20,582 bases of DNA, from the IMG/VR virus record IMGVR_UViG_3300045741_000039, positions 1 through 20,582 of that record. One strand, written 5' to 3'. A model generated the notes under the pieces. It saw nothing but the letters and a program-made list of their open reading frames with translations, was not told the origin of the DNA and made no database searches. Both the position numbers and the translations under genes were made by a program. Of this stretch, positions 13,768-20,582 are shown piece after piece (position 1 is the stretch's first letter; every line of letters starts with the position of its first letter). The stretch is from a virus.

Positions 13768-16566
13768 ATGGCCGACTTGAGCGTGACTGATCTGCTGGAC
13801 GATCAAGATTTCAGGCAGCAGGCTCCCGAGGTTCAGGATGGAATCTTTCGTCAATATGCGGCAGAGGACAAGGAATTCCAGAAGCAGCCAAAGGAAGTTC
13901 AAGCTGGAGTTCGATCAAGAATACTTGGAGTATCTTCCGGCAAGGCCGGATTGAGCGCACCTGTCATGCCATATGCAATTAACCAAGGAAAGGCTGGATT
14001 GGCCGGGACAATAGGCGCTGTTGCAGGGTTTCCGATAGATATTGGCAGAGGAGCTGCTCAGAGCGTCTATCAGGCTGCTACCGATCCAACCGTCAGGGCA
14101 CCGTGGCAGATAAAACTGACGGACCCTCTTAAGTACACCAAGGCCATTACTGGAGCAGTAGCGAAGCCTCTAGGCGTTGAGTCAAAACCCATTCCATTAG
14201 ATGAATATGGAAGGCCGTCAAAGTCTGCTGAATATATTGGTAAGTTCGCAGAGTTCACTGGAGCGTCGTTGATACCAGGCGGCGGCGTAGTAGGCATGGC
14301 GGCAAGGCGTGGTCTTGGCCCGGCATTGGCGGCAGCGGGAACAGAAGTGGGAATTGCAGGATTCAGTGCTCTGGATACTGTTCATGGAAAGCAGCTAGGT
14401 GAGAGATACCTTGGCCCTTATGTTGGTGGCCGGGAAACTGGTGGACAGATCGGAGAACTGATCGGTGCGGCAACCGGTCCGGTCATGATGGCAAAGGGGG
14501 TCGAATATCTAGGGAGAGGGGCGGGTAAGGTAGCATCAATGACAGGGGCTACTCAGTTAATGCCAGACGCCCAAAGGTCAGCAGGAAAGGCGCTGGCAAT
14601 AGACGAGCTTCGCAATTCCATGTATCCGGATGTCAGAACAGCAGAACAGACAAAGGCAAACCTCGAAGAGTCGGCGCAACTGCAACAGCAAATACCTGGT
14701 TTCAATCCTACACTCGGGCAGGCAACCAATGCTCCCGGTGTCATCGAACTGGAAAAAAAGGTCGGATCAAGAAACGCGGAAGCATTTGCTGAAGCTGAAG
14801 CAAGAAAGGGCGCTAATGAGGTGGCTCTCGAAGCATTCCGCACAAAGGCGTTTCCGTCAGGAGAAGGTTCTCCGGTACAAGCAGCAGCATTGAGATACAG
14901 GGGAATTTCTGCTGGCTTGCTGACATCTCAGAACAAGATAGAAGATCAGATCAGGGCGCTTAACGGCGCAATCGACAGGAGCTTCACTCCGGAGATGGGT
15001 AAGCGTCTTGACGATCTTTACATGGATTTGCGTAAGAACGTGAAGACGCAGGCAGAACAAAAGTATGCCAGCGTATACAAGATTGCTGATGATAACGGTG
15101 TCAGGATTGAAATGTCCGACATTGGTAATTTCATCAACAAACTCAAGACATCTGACCCGGCGGCATTTAACAGAGACGTAATCCCAGGGTCTTTTCAGGA
15201 GGTCATTGATCGCTATTCTACAAAATCCACTCCAGGAAGAAGTCTTGTAACTAGCACCGGAAAGAAAATACGTGTTGAGCAAGGACAGGAAATTCCTCCC
15301 GGACAAGCATCATTTCAGGAGCTTCATTCTCTCTACAAGCGAACTTTTCGTGACTATGGAAGAGCGAGGGACGACCAGACAAGAAACTACATAAAGCAGC
15401 TTCAGGATGCGCTGAAGTCAAAACTGGACAACTTCGAGAGGTCTGGACCAGTTGGCGAAGTCATGTCCAATCTTACGGAGGAATTCAAAGCAGCAAATGA
15501 GTTCTACCGTAAAAATTATGCCTCTGTTTTCAAATCTGGTCTTGGAGACGACATAGCCAGAAAGTCTGTTTTTTCCGGCACTACCCCAGACGAGAGGCTG
15601 GTAAGGGACTTGATATTCAAGCCTGACAATGAAGTCAGGATGGGGGAGTTCTTTCAGATATACGGAGACAATCCTGAAGCAAGAAAGTTACTTAACAATG
15701 GCGTGATGGATGTTTTTGCCAGAGAAATTAAGGCGTCAGGTGGTGAAATAACGCCTGCTGCAGTCAAGAGATTCCAGCAGAGATACAGCAGGGCGCTTGA
15801 ATATGTTCCGGATATGCAGAAAACATTTTCGAACGTGCAAAATACTATTGAAGGATACGTTGCAAGACGGGCGGAAGTGCAACAGCAAAGAAAGATGCTG
15901 GATCGTACTGTGCTGTCCGACATAGCGGAAAAATCAGGAGCAAGACAAGACCCGCAGGCCATTCTGAATCTTGCCATCAAGGACAGGCAATACATGCTGG
16001 CCCTTCTGAACAAGGGAAAACTTGGAGAAGAAGAACGAAAATCTCTTTCGCGCTCCATTGCAGACAAGGTTAGCGAACAAAAAGACCCATATCAGTTTCT
16101 TTTGGACAATCAGGAAACGCTGAAGCCAGCAATGATAACGCTTGGCGGTTCAGAGCATTGGGCAAACCTGGAGCGTATGGCAAAGGCTCAGAAAATTATG
16201 AATCGCGTTCCTGATGTTGGAAATATCGGAGAAAAGACGCTTCAGGACATAGGAAAAAAACTTATCGGTACTCCAGTGAACAGCATATTCTCCCAATCGC
16301 GTGCGGCAGCACAAGGAAGACAAAGCAAACCGTATATGTTTCTGGACATGGGAGGCAAGTACATATTCAAGATCAAATCAGAAGAAGCAGACCGCGTTCT
16401 TCGTGAAGCGATCTACGATCCTGATCTACTGAGCGCGTTATCTAAAGTCGATGTTCCGGTAGGTGAAATATCAAAGCAATCCATCATAAACGTCAAGCAT
16501 CACCTGATGTCGCATGGCGTTCGAGTTCTATCCGCCACTGCTGCTGATCGGTATCTGAATCAGTGA
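13768..16566 (+). CDS. Large internal virion/DNA-ejection protein (932 aa)
   Basis: A 932-residue protein starting right after the previous stop. The first 50 residues hold two copies of a helical motif (DFRQQAPEVQDGIFRQYAAE and EFQKQPKEVQAGVRSRIL), a unit often repeated at the N-terminus of large podovirus internal proteins. Residues 70-250 contain several Gly/Ala-rich hydrophobic helices (LAGTIGAVAGFPIDIGRG, GGVVGMAARRGLGPALAAAG, IGELIGAATGPVMMAKG) that could cross or enter membranes. The remainder is charged and helical. No lytic transglycosylase or peptidase motif is evident, unlike T7 gp16. Expected to be ejected with the DNA and form part of the envelope-spanning conduit. Arginine codons are often AGA/AGG, unlike the neighbouring ATP-grasp gene. 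It overlaps the next gene by 4 bases (GTGA). Confidence 0.68.
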   Translation: MADLSVTDLLDDQDFRQQAPEVQDGIFRQYAAEDKEFQKQPKEVQAGVRSRILGVSSGKAGLSAPVMPYAINQGKAGLAGTIGAVAGFPIDIGRGAAQSVYQAATDPTVRAPWQIKLTDPLKYTKAITGAVAKPLGVESKPIPLDEYGRPSKSAEYIGKFAEFTGASLIPGGGVVGMAARRGLGPALAAAGTEVGIAGFSALDTVHGKQLGERYLGPYVGGRETGGQIGELIGAATGPVMMAKGVEYLGRGAGKVASMTGATQLMPDAQRSAGKALAIDELRNSMYPDVRTAEQTKANLEESAQLQQQIPGFNPTLGQATNAPGVIELEKKVGSRNAEAFAEAEARKGANEVALEAFRTKAFPSGEGSPVQAAALRYRGISAGLLTSQNKIEDQIRALNGAIDRSFTPEMGKRLDDLYMDLRKNVKTQAEQKYASVYKIADDNGVRIEMSDIGNFINKLKTSDPAAFNRDVIPGSFQEVIDRYSTKSTPGRSLVTSTGKKIRVEQGQEIPPGQASFQELHSLYKRTFRDYGRARDDQTRNYIKQLQDALKSKLDNFERSGPVGEVMSNLTEEFKAANEFYRKNYASVFKSGLGDDIARKSVFSGTTPDERLVRDLIFKPDNEVRMGEFFQIYGDNPEARKLLNNGVMDVFAREIKASGGEITPAAVKRFQQRYSRALEYVPDMQKTFSNVQNTIEGYVARRAEVQQQRKMLDRTVLSDIAEKSGARQDPQAILNLAIKDRQYMLALLNKGKLGEEERKSLSRSIADKVSEQKDPYQFLLDNQETLKPAMITLGGSEHWANLERMAKAQKIMNRVPDVGNIGEKTLQDIGKKLIGTPVNSIFSQSRAAAQGRQSKPYMFLDMGGKYIFKIKSEEADRVLREAIYDPDLLSALSKVDVPVGEISKQSIINVKHHLMSHGVRVLSATAADRYLNQ

Positions 16567-17882
16567 ATCTGCTTATCATTGACCCTGACGCTAACGGCCT
16601 AGACCTTGCCCTGCGCACGCTGGCCTACGGTCACGATGTCAAATGGTTCATGTCGAACCACAAGGATGGGACAGTCAGAAAAACCGGCATTGGCCTGGTG
16701 GAGCGCGTCTCCGACTGGGAGAAATGGATGCAATGGGCGGACTGCGTTTTCCTGACCGGCAACGACAAGTACATCGATCGACTTGAGGATTTCCGAAAGT
16801 TAGGCTATCCGATCTTCGGTCCAGGCAAATCCTCCGCCGCATTGGAAGTGAATAGACAGTTGGGCATGAAGGTTCTGGAACGAGCCGGAATTGAATGCCC
16901 GCCTTACAAGTCCTTTGCATCGTTCGAGGATGCCGAGCGCCACGTATGGAAAACGGAAGGGCGCTTCGTGTTCAAGACTCTCGGAGACGAAGAGGACAAG
17001 AGCCTCAGTTACGTATCCAAGACGCCGGCGGACATGATTAACAAAATCCGCGAGTGGAAGAAGAAGGGCAGCAAGCTCAAGGGCCCGTGCATGTTGCAGG
17101 AGTTTGTCTCTGGAATAGAGATGGGTATTTCCTGCTGGTTCTCGCCGAAGATGGGATTCGGAAAGTGGAAGAACATCAACTTCGAGCACAAGAAACTGAT
17201 GTCAGGAAACTTTGGCCCAAATACCGGAGAACAAGGCACGGTCATGCAGTACACGAAGAAGGACAAGCTGTTCGATGAAGTCCTGAATCCGTTGGAATCA
17301 GTGCTTGCGCAAATGGGTCATGTCGGCGACATCGACGTTGGCTGCATCATCGACAAGCAGGGCAAACCGTGGCCTCTGGAGTTCACCGCCCGTGCTGGAT
17401 GGCCTGCGTTCTACATCATGCAGCGTGAGCACATCGGCGATCCGCTGCTGTGGATGATTGATCTGATGCAAGGTAAGGACACGCTGGAAGTGTCCGAACA
17501 AGTGGCCGTGGGGTATGTGCTGGCGCAACCGGAGTACCCATACACGACAGACATGAACCACCGCGCCATCGGCAACCCGATCTATGGCATCACGGACGAG
17601 AACTGGGATCACCTTCACCCTGCGGACATGATGAAGGGACGCGCCATCGACATGAAGAACGACAAGCCGGTGGAGCAGGATATGTTCCTGACCTCCGGGG
17701 AATACGTGATGGTCATCTCTGGACTAGGTGACACGGTACGCAAGGCGATCAAAGACGCCAAGAAAGTAGTAGACGAAATCTGCGTTTCGGATGAATTGCT
17801 GCGCGACGACATAGGTGAGGAACTGGAAGAACAGTTGCCCATCCTTCATGAACACGGTTACGCACTCTCAATGGAGTATTAA
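16563..17882 (+). CDS. PurD-like ATP-grasp ligase (phosphoribosylamine-glycine ligase family)
   Basis: A 439-residue protein starting GTG in a GTGA overlap. Length and order match PurD throughout. It has a Rossmann-like N-terminus (LLIIDPDANGLDLALRTLAYGHDV), then GPGKSSAALEVNRQLGMKVL (86-105) and ECPPYKSF. Nucleotide-binding strands follow at FVFKTLG (135-141) and MLQEFVSGIEMG (177-188), then HKKLMSGNFGPNTGEQGTVM (209-228, compare H-K-R-x-G-D-x-D-x-G-P-N-T-G-G-M-G in PurD). LEFTARAGWP (272-281) takes the place of EFNxRxGxPE. The C-terminal domain ends SGEYVMVISGLGDTVRKAI, then LLRDDIG. Two differences stand out: the N-terminal G-x-G-G-R-E-H motif is replaced by DPDANGLDLA, and the usual metal-ligand Asn after E273 is Thr275. 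ATP-dependent carboxylate-amine ligation is likely, but the substrate probably differs from glycine plus phosphoribosylamine. The setting, between ejection protein and fibre, is unusual for a purine gene. Confidence 0.8.
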   Translation: MNLLIIDPDANGLDLALRTLAYGHDVKWFMSNHKDGTVRKTGIGLVERVSDWEKWMQWADCVFLTGNDKYIDRLEDFRKLGYPIFGPGKSSAALEVNRQLGMKVLERAGIECPPYKSFASFEDAERHVWKTEGRFVFKTLGDEEDKSLSYVSKTPADMINKIREWKKKGSKLKGPCMLQEFVSGIEMGISCWFSPKMGFGKWKNINFEHKKLMSGNFGPNTGEQGTVMQYTKKDKLFDEVLNPLESVLAQMGHVGDIDVGCIIDKQGKPWPLEFTARAGWPAFYIMQREHIGDPLLWMIDLMQGKDTLEVSEQVAVGYVLAQPEYPYTTDMNHRAIGNPIYGITDENWDHLHPADMMKGRAIDMKNDKPVEQDMFLTSGEYVMVISGLGDTVRKAIKDAKKVVDEICVSDELLRDDIGEELEEQLPILHEHGYALSMEY

Positions 17883-19310
17883 GTGGGAACAAAATACAGC
17901 AACCAAACGACGAGTGGATACAATGCTAGTCCCCCTCCCGACGATGGTACGACAGTAGCAGCCAATCAACTTACTTGGGCGACGATCAAGGGAAAGCTCT
18001 CTGATCCCCTTAATAACTTCGACACGGCTATCAATGCGGCATTACTGAATGCTCTGGATACATCATGCTCTACAGTATCTGGAACATATACGACAATTGC
18101 TTCAGATAATGCCAGAACATTGCAATGTTCTGGAACGTTCACGTTGTCACTGGGAGATGCGTCTACGCTCGGTGCTGGATGGTGGTGCAATATCGTCAAT
18201 GCGGGATCTGGAACGATTACTCTTGGTAGGGCTACAGGTGGTAATACGCTGGCTGGAGTTGCCTCCAACATTACTCTTGGTCCGTTGCAAGCTACTACCG
18301 TAATCGTCAACCAGGCGGCGAACGGATTCAACCTGACGGACTGCAACAGCCTGATTGTGGATCAGACGGATATAACGAAACAGGCAAAGTTTGACGTAAG
18401 CGGCATGCCTACTGCTACTGTTGCCAATCTAAAGATCGCAGCCGCGCAGATTGTGGAGGGGCAACAAGGAGTGAATATCGCTTCCGCTGCAACAGTCAAT
18501 CTTGATACGGCTACTGGGAACTATATTCACGTTACCGGAACGACGACGACTACTGCAATTACTCTTACGCAAGGCAGGGAAAGAACTGTCGTTGCCGATG
18601 CTGCTTGGCCTGTCACGGCGGGCGCGTCCTTGATAATGACTGGAATCATTGCCTCTGGAAGTACGTACACTTTTAGTGCTGGAGACGTTATCAAGTTACG
18701 TGGCGAGGCGGCAGGGGTTGTGCGCGTGGTCGGAGTTGATCTTTCGAGTCCAGCGGTTCAGGGATCATCTCTTGTCTTGCTGTCTACCCAAGTAGCTTCA
18801 AATAGCGCCACTTTACAATTTACCACCAACATCACGTCTCTCTTCGATGAATACGTCTTTAAGTACATCGCCATTGTGCCCGCAACGAACAGTGCCGGAT
18901 TCCTGATGAACATGAGTATCAATGGTGGGTCGTCCTACGATTCTGGAGGTACTTCTTACTCATATGCCAACAACGTTGCTGGTGCAAACGCTACTAATTA
19001 CGGTACAAGTTCTACTGGTGCTGCGAATATTGTATTAAACGGCGTGACGAATGGTTTGAGCAATAGCTCATCCGGCGCCGGATATAACGGAGAATCTTCT
19101 CTTTACGTGCCATCTAGTACTACCAATATAAAACATGTTAAGACTACGGCTGGTTATAACGGCAATCTTGCTCTTGCCACAGTTGATGCTATGGCTGCTG
19201 GCATTTCAACCGGCCTCACCACTTCCGCGGTTAATGCAGTTAGTTTCCAGATGAGTTCTGGAAATATCACATCTGGACTCATCCGTATGTATGGGGTCAG
19301 GAAACAATGA
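17883..19310 (+). CDS. Tail fibre protein
   Basis: A 475-residue protein with a GTG start directly after the previous stop. The N-terminus has a recurrent phage fibre opening: TSGYNASPPPDDGTTVAANQ, then LTWATIKGKLSDPLN (residues 10-44). It probably attaches the fibre to the tail. The middle (about 55-290) is a Thr/Gly/Ala-rich beta-helical or triple-strand shaft with repeats such as GTFTLSLGDAST and GSGTITLGRATGG. The C-terminal domain (about 293-475) begins SSLVLLSTQVASNSATLQFT, contains FDEYVFKYIAIVPATNSAGF, and ends with RMYGVRKQ, a recognisable fibre-tip domain that would bind the host receptor. No catalytic triad or depolymerase motif is visible. The gene leads straight into the lysis cassette, the usual order in many short-tailed phages. 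Confidence 0.82.
   Translation: MGTKYSNQTTSGYNASPPPDDGTTVAANQLTWATIKGKLSDPLNNFDTAINAALLNALDTSCSTVSGTYTTIASDNARTLQCSGTFTLSLGDASTLGAGWWCNIVNAGSGTITLGRATGGNTLAGVASNITLGPLQATTVIVNQAANGFNLTDCNSLIVDQTDITKQAKFDVSGMPTATVANLKIAAAQIVEGQQGVNIASAATVNLDTATGNYIHVTGTTTTTAITLTQGRERTVVADAAWPVTAGASLIMTGIIASGSTYTFSAGDVIKLRGEAAGVVRVVGVDLSSPAVQGSSLVLLSTQVASNSATLQFTTNITSLFDEYVFKYIAIVPATNSAGFLMNMSINGGSSYDSGGTSYSYANNVAGANATNYGTSSTGAANIVLNGVTNGLSNSSSGAGYNGESSLYVPSSTTNIKHVKTTAGYNGNLALATVDAMAAGISTGLTTSAVNAVSFQMSSGNITSGLIRMYGVRKQ
19299..19302 (+). promoter_or_regulatory. Shine-Dalgarno deciding the start at 19312
   Basis: AGGA (within TCAGGAAAC) lies 9 bases before ATG 19312. An in-frame ATG at 19291 is also possible, but it sits inside the fibre gene's last codons and has no purine-rich site at the right distance. 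Confidence 0.55.
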
Positions 19311-19311
19311 G

Positions 19312-19575
19312 ATGGTAACCGAGAAGCGCGACCGAAGAGTAACCGATACCCAACTTAACGCGAGGATTGCGATTCTGGAAAACAACCAAGAACTCATGAA
19401 AGATCAGCATGACAAAATGCTTGAGATTCTGGAATGTATGCGTAAGCGTTTGGACGGACTGGTTTCGGAACAGACAAGATTTCAAGGCATGATCGGCGAG
19501 ATAACGATTGTGCTGGCCGGGATTGCTACCGTTACTGAAATCTTCGGCGGATTCATACGGGATCATTGGAAATGA
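19312..19575 (+). CDS. Coiled-coil protein with C-terminal membrane segment (XhlA-like lysis accessory)
   Basis: An 87-residue protein. Charged N-terminal helices with heptad-like spacing (TQLNARIAILENNQELMKD, HDKMLEILECMRKRL; about residues 12-57) are followed by one hydrophobic segment near 59-81 (GMIGEITIVLAGIATVTEIF) and a short charged end. This layout matches haemolysin XhlA-type and other coiled-coil membrane proteins found beside endolysin genes. They act with holins at the inner membrane. The start at 19312 is preferred over 19291 because of the AGGA upstream. The stop overlaps the endolysin ATG (ATGA). It could be a second holin or antiholin. Its role is inferred from topology and place. 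Confidence 0.68.
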   Translation: MVTEKRDRRVTDTQLNARIAILENNQELMKDQHDKMLEILECMRKRLDGLVSEQTRFQGMIGEITIVLAGIATVTEIFGGFIRDHWK

Positions 19576-19985
19576 GCGATCAACTCCGCGCCATGCTTAT
19601 CCGACAGGAGGGATTGAGGCTAAAGCCTTATCGAGATACTGTCGGCAAGCTGACCATCGGCGTGGGGAGAAATATCGAGGACGACGGCATCAGTGAAGCG
19701 GAAGCGTATGCCCTTCTCGACAACGACATCATTACGCATACCTTGCAAGCGCAGAAACTCCCGGTCTTCCAAAGCCTAGATTCAGTCAGGCAGGACGTGT
19801 TGATAGACATGGTGTTCAACATGGGACTACCGAGAGTGATGGGCTTCAAGAAGATGCTTGCGGCACTCGCTGTTGGCGACTGGAACGAAGCGGCGGCAGA
19901 GATGCGTTGCAGCAAATGGGCTGAACAAGTAGGAAACCGCGCCATTGAACTTGCTGCGATGATTAGCAGTGGACAATATCCATAG
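19572..19985 (+). CDS. Endolysin, T4-type lysozyme (glycoside hydrolase family 24)
   Basis: A 137-residue muramidase that cuts the glycan strands of peptidoglycan to release progeny. The catalytic triad is complete: E13 (RQE-G-LRLKPYRD), D22 and T28 (VGKLT-IGVGR), with the same 9- and 6-residue spacing as E11, D20 and T26 of T4 lysozyme. The rest matches the family (EAEAYALLDNDI, DVLIDMVFNMGLPRVMGFKKM, AAAEMRCSKWAEQVGNRAIEL). No signal peptide or signal-anchor is present, so it should need a holin to cross the inner membrane. I chose ATG 19572, which forms an ATGA overlap with the previous gene, over a TTG two codons upstream. It is shorter than T4 lysozyme (164 aa), missing mainly C-terminal elements. 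Confidence 0.93.
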   Translation: MSDQLRAMLIRQEGLRLKPYRDTVGKLTIGVGRNIEDDGISEAEAYALLDNDIITHTLQAQKLPVFQSLDSVRQDVLIDMVFNMGLPRVMGFKKMLAALAVGDWNEAAAEMRCSKWAEQVGNRAIELAAMISSGQYP

Positions 19986-19988
19986 GAG
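19984..19988 (+). promoter_or_regulatory. Shine-Dalgarno deciding the start at 19994
   Basis: AGGAG overlaps the endolysin stop codon. It is 5 bases from ATG 19994 but only 2 bases from ATG 19991, so the second of the two consecutive ATGs is the better start. Confidence 0.6.
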
Positions 19989-19993
19989 AAATG

Positions 19994-20344
19994 ATGAGAA
20001 AAGTTCTTTTTGCTCTATTACTCGCATCAAGCAATTCCTTCGCAGTACAGCCAGCATTGCTATCGTGGGACTACGGCACCTATGATCTGGTCGCCAACCC
20101 TGACGGGCTAACAGCAACAAACCTGTTGCGCAAGGCCGAGGCTTGCACGGCCAGCGCATTGACGTTCGCGCCATTGGCATCCGTGCCGTTCCCCACGCTG
20201 ACGTTTACGGACTCGACGGTTTCCTCGGGAAAGTCATACTGCTACGAGGCGCAATCCGTCAATCCAGCGGGCGTGTCATCCATGTCTAACCAAGTGGTGA
20301 AAGTTATCCCTTTCGGCATTCCCCCCGCCCCGACTCTAAAATAG
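19994..20344 (+). CDS. Secreted fibronectin type III domain protein
   Basis: A 116-residue protein. Residues 1-17 (MRKVLFALLLASSNSFA) form a classic Sec signal peptide with a positive N-end, a hydrophobic core and an S-F-A cleavage site. No lipobox cysteine is seen, so it is a periplasmic or exported protein rather than an outer-membrane lipoprotein. The rest is one fibronectin III-like beta sandwich: ALLSWDYGTYDLV, then APLASVPFPTLTFTDSTVSSGKSYCYEAQSVNPAGVSS, then SNQVVKVIPFG, with a Pro-rich end. C51 and C83 could form a disulphide after export. It sits between endolysin and holin. Possible roles are spanin-like, surface-binding, or a small exported protein unrelated to lysis. None can be chosen from the sequence. 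Confidence 0.75.
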   Translation: MRKVLFALLLASSNSFAVQPALLSWDYGTYDLVANPDGLTATNLLRKAEACTASALTFAPLASVPFPTLTFTDSTVSSGKSYCYEAQSVNPAGVSSMSNQVVKVIPFGIPPAPTLK

Positions 20345-20372
20345 GCGGTGGGGCTCACGACAGGAGAAGATA

Positions 20373-20582
20373 ATGTCAGACTCAATAGAAAGCGTTGTTC
20401 CGGGAAACATCCCTGATACACGATTGCCACGCCCCAGTTCTCACAAGGTAGCCGTCGGCGCGACGGCTGGCGCCATGACCATCGTCGTTGTCTGGATCGC
20501 AGGATTATGGGGTTTGGATGTACCGGCAAGCGTTGCCCAGGCATTCACCATTCTAGCTGCTACGGGCTTGAGCATTCTCGTC
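20373..20582 (+). CDS. Holin, 5' part
   Basis: A protein of at least 70 residues, cut by the window end. AGGAG at 20362-20366 lies 6 bases before the ATG. The N-terminus is short and polar (SDSIESVVPGNIPDTRLPRP). After SSHKVAVG comes a first membrane segment (residues 26-46, ATAGAMTIVVVWIAGLW), a short loop (GLDVPASVAQ) and the start of a second hydrophobic segment (AFTILAATGLSILV). The K-V-A-x-G-x-x-A-G-A-x-T opening and the (V/D)-V-P-x-x-V-A motif between helices are typical of small two-helix phage holins. It would form membrane lesions that release the endolysin at a timed moment. The C-terminus is outside the window. Confidence 0.8.
   Translation, partial: MSDSIESVVPGNIPDTRLPRPSSHKVAVGATAGAMTIVVVWIAGLWGLDVPASVAQAFTILAATGLSILV

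Noticed and set aside
19566-19571. TTG start two codons before the endolysin ATG
   Set aside because: The ATG at 19572 gives the ATGA coupling seen throughout the operon, and nothing supports the TTG.
20323-20353. Possible hairpin CCCCGCC...GGTGGGG after the fibronectin III gene
   Set aside because: The stem is only 7 pairs including a G-T wobble, the loop is 17 bases and no T-run follows, so a terminator call is not supported.
1-20582. CRISPR arrays, tRNA genes, insertion sequences, attachment sites and conventional promoters
   Set aside because: No regularly spaced repeats, cloverleaf-like sequences, transposase genes or terminal inverted repeats were seen. Gaps between genes are too short to hold clear promoters, and none with good -35/-10 spacing was recognised.

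Overview
The window is a contiguous piece of the late (virion and lysis) region of a tailed double-stranded DNA phage or prophage, most likely of podovirus type. Every credible gene lies on the + strand. Genes are nearly back to back, with many ATGA or GTGA stop/start overlaps. A portal C-terminus, a scaffold, an N4-gp56-like major capsid protein, a short-tail adaptor, a gp10-like tail protein, three internal/ejection-type proteins, a tail fibre and a lysis cassette follow in order. The GH24 lysozyme, small two-helix holin and Sec signal peptide suit a Gram-negative bacterial host, but the host cannot be named from this sequence. I see no integrase, replication gene, terminase, tRNA, CRISPR array or insertion sequence.

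Layout. (1) 1-735: portal C-terminus, cut by the window start. (2) 732-5671: a run of small, mostly unrecognised genes. It holds two beta-rich or lectin-like proteins, two very small proteins, a cysteine-rich zinc-ribbon-like protein, three more virion-like beta proteins, a 460-residue proline-rich repeat protein and a 64-residue protein. (3) 5664-7446: scaffold-like protein and major capsid protein, bracketed by two rho-independent terminator-like hairpins (5600-5631 and 7453-7478). (4) 7483-10525: head-tail adaptor, gp10-like tail protein, a GNAT-like virion-region protein and a small protein overlapping its 3' end. (5) 10522-11501: two enzymes, an Asp/Asn beta-hydroxylase-like iron/2-oxoglutarate cupin and a GNAT acetyltransferase. 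(6) 11498-16566: three internal virion/ejection-type proteins, the last of 932 residues. (7) 16563-17882: a full-length PurD-like ATP-grasp enzyme. (8) 17883-19310: tail fibre. (9) 19312-20582: lysis cassette with a coiled-coil/membrane protein, T4-type lysozyme, secreted fibronectin-III protein and holin (cut by the window end).

How it works together. Genes 1-4 build the head and neck, the internal proteins probably form the ejection apparatus, the fibre binds the host, and the last four genes release progeny. The least ordinary content is the set of three enzymes (hydroxylase, acetyltransferase, ATP-grasp ligase) embedded in the virion operon. None has an obvious structural role. The ATP-grasp protein keeps the PurD fold signatures from end to end but has lost the N-terminal PurD motif and one usual metal-ligand residue. 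Other points of interest are a terminator inside a coding sequence, a 149-base stretch read in two frames, and the proline-rich tandem-repeat protein with a strongly basic patch.
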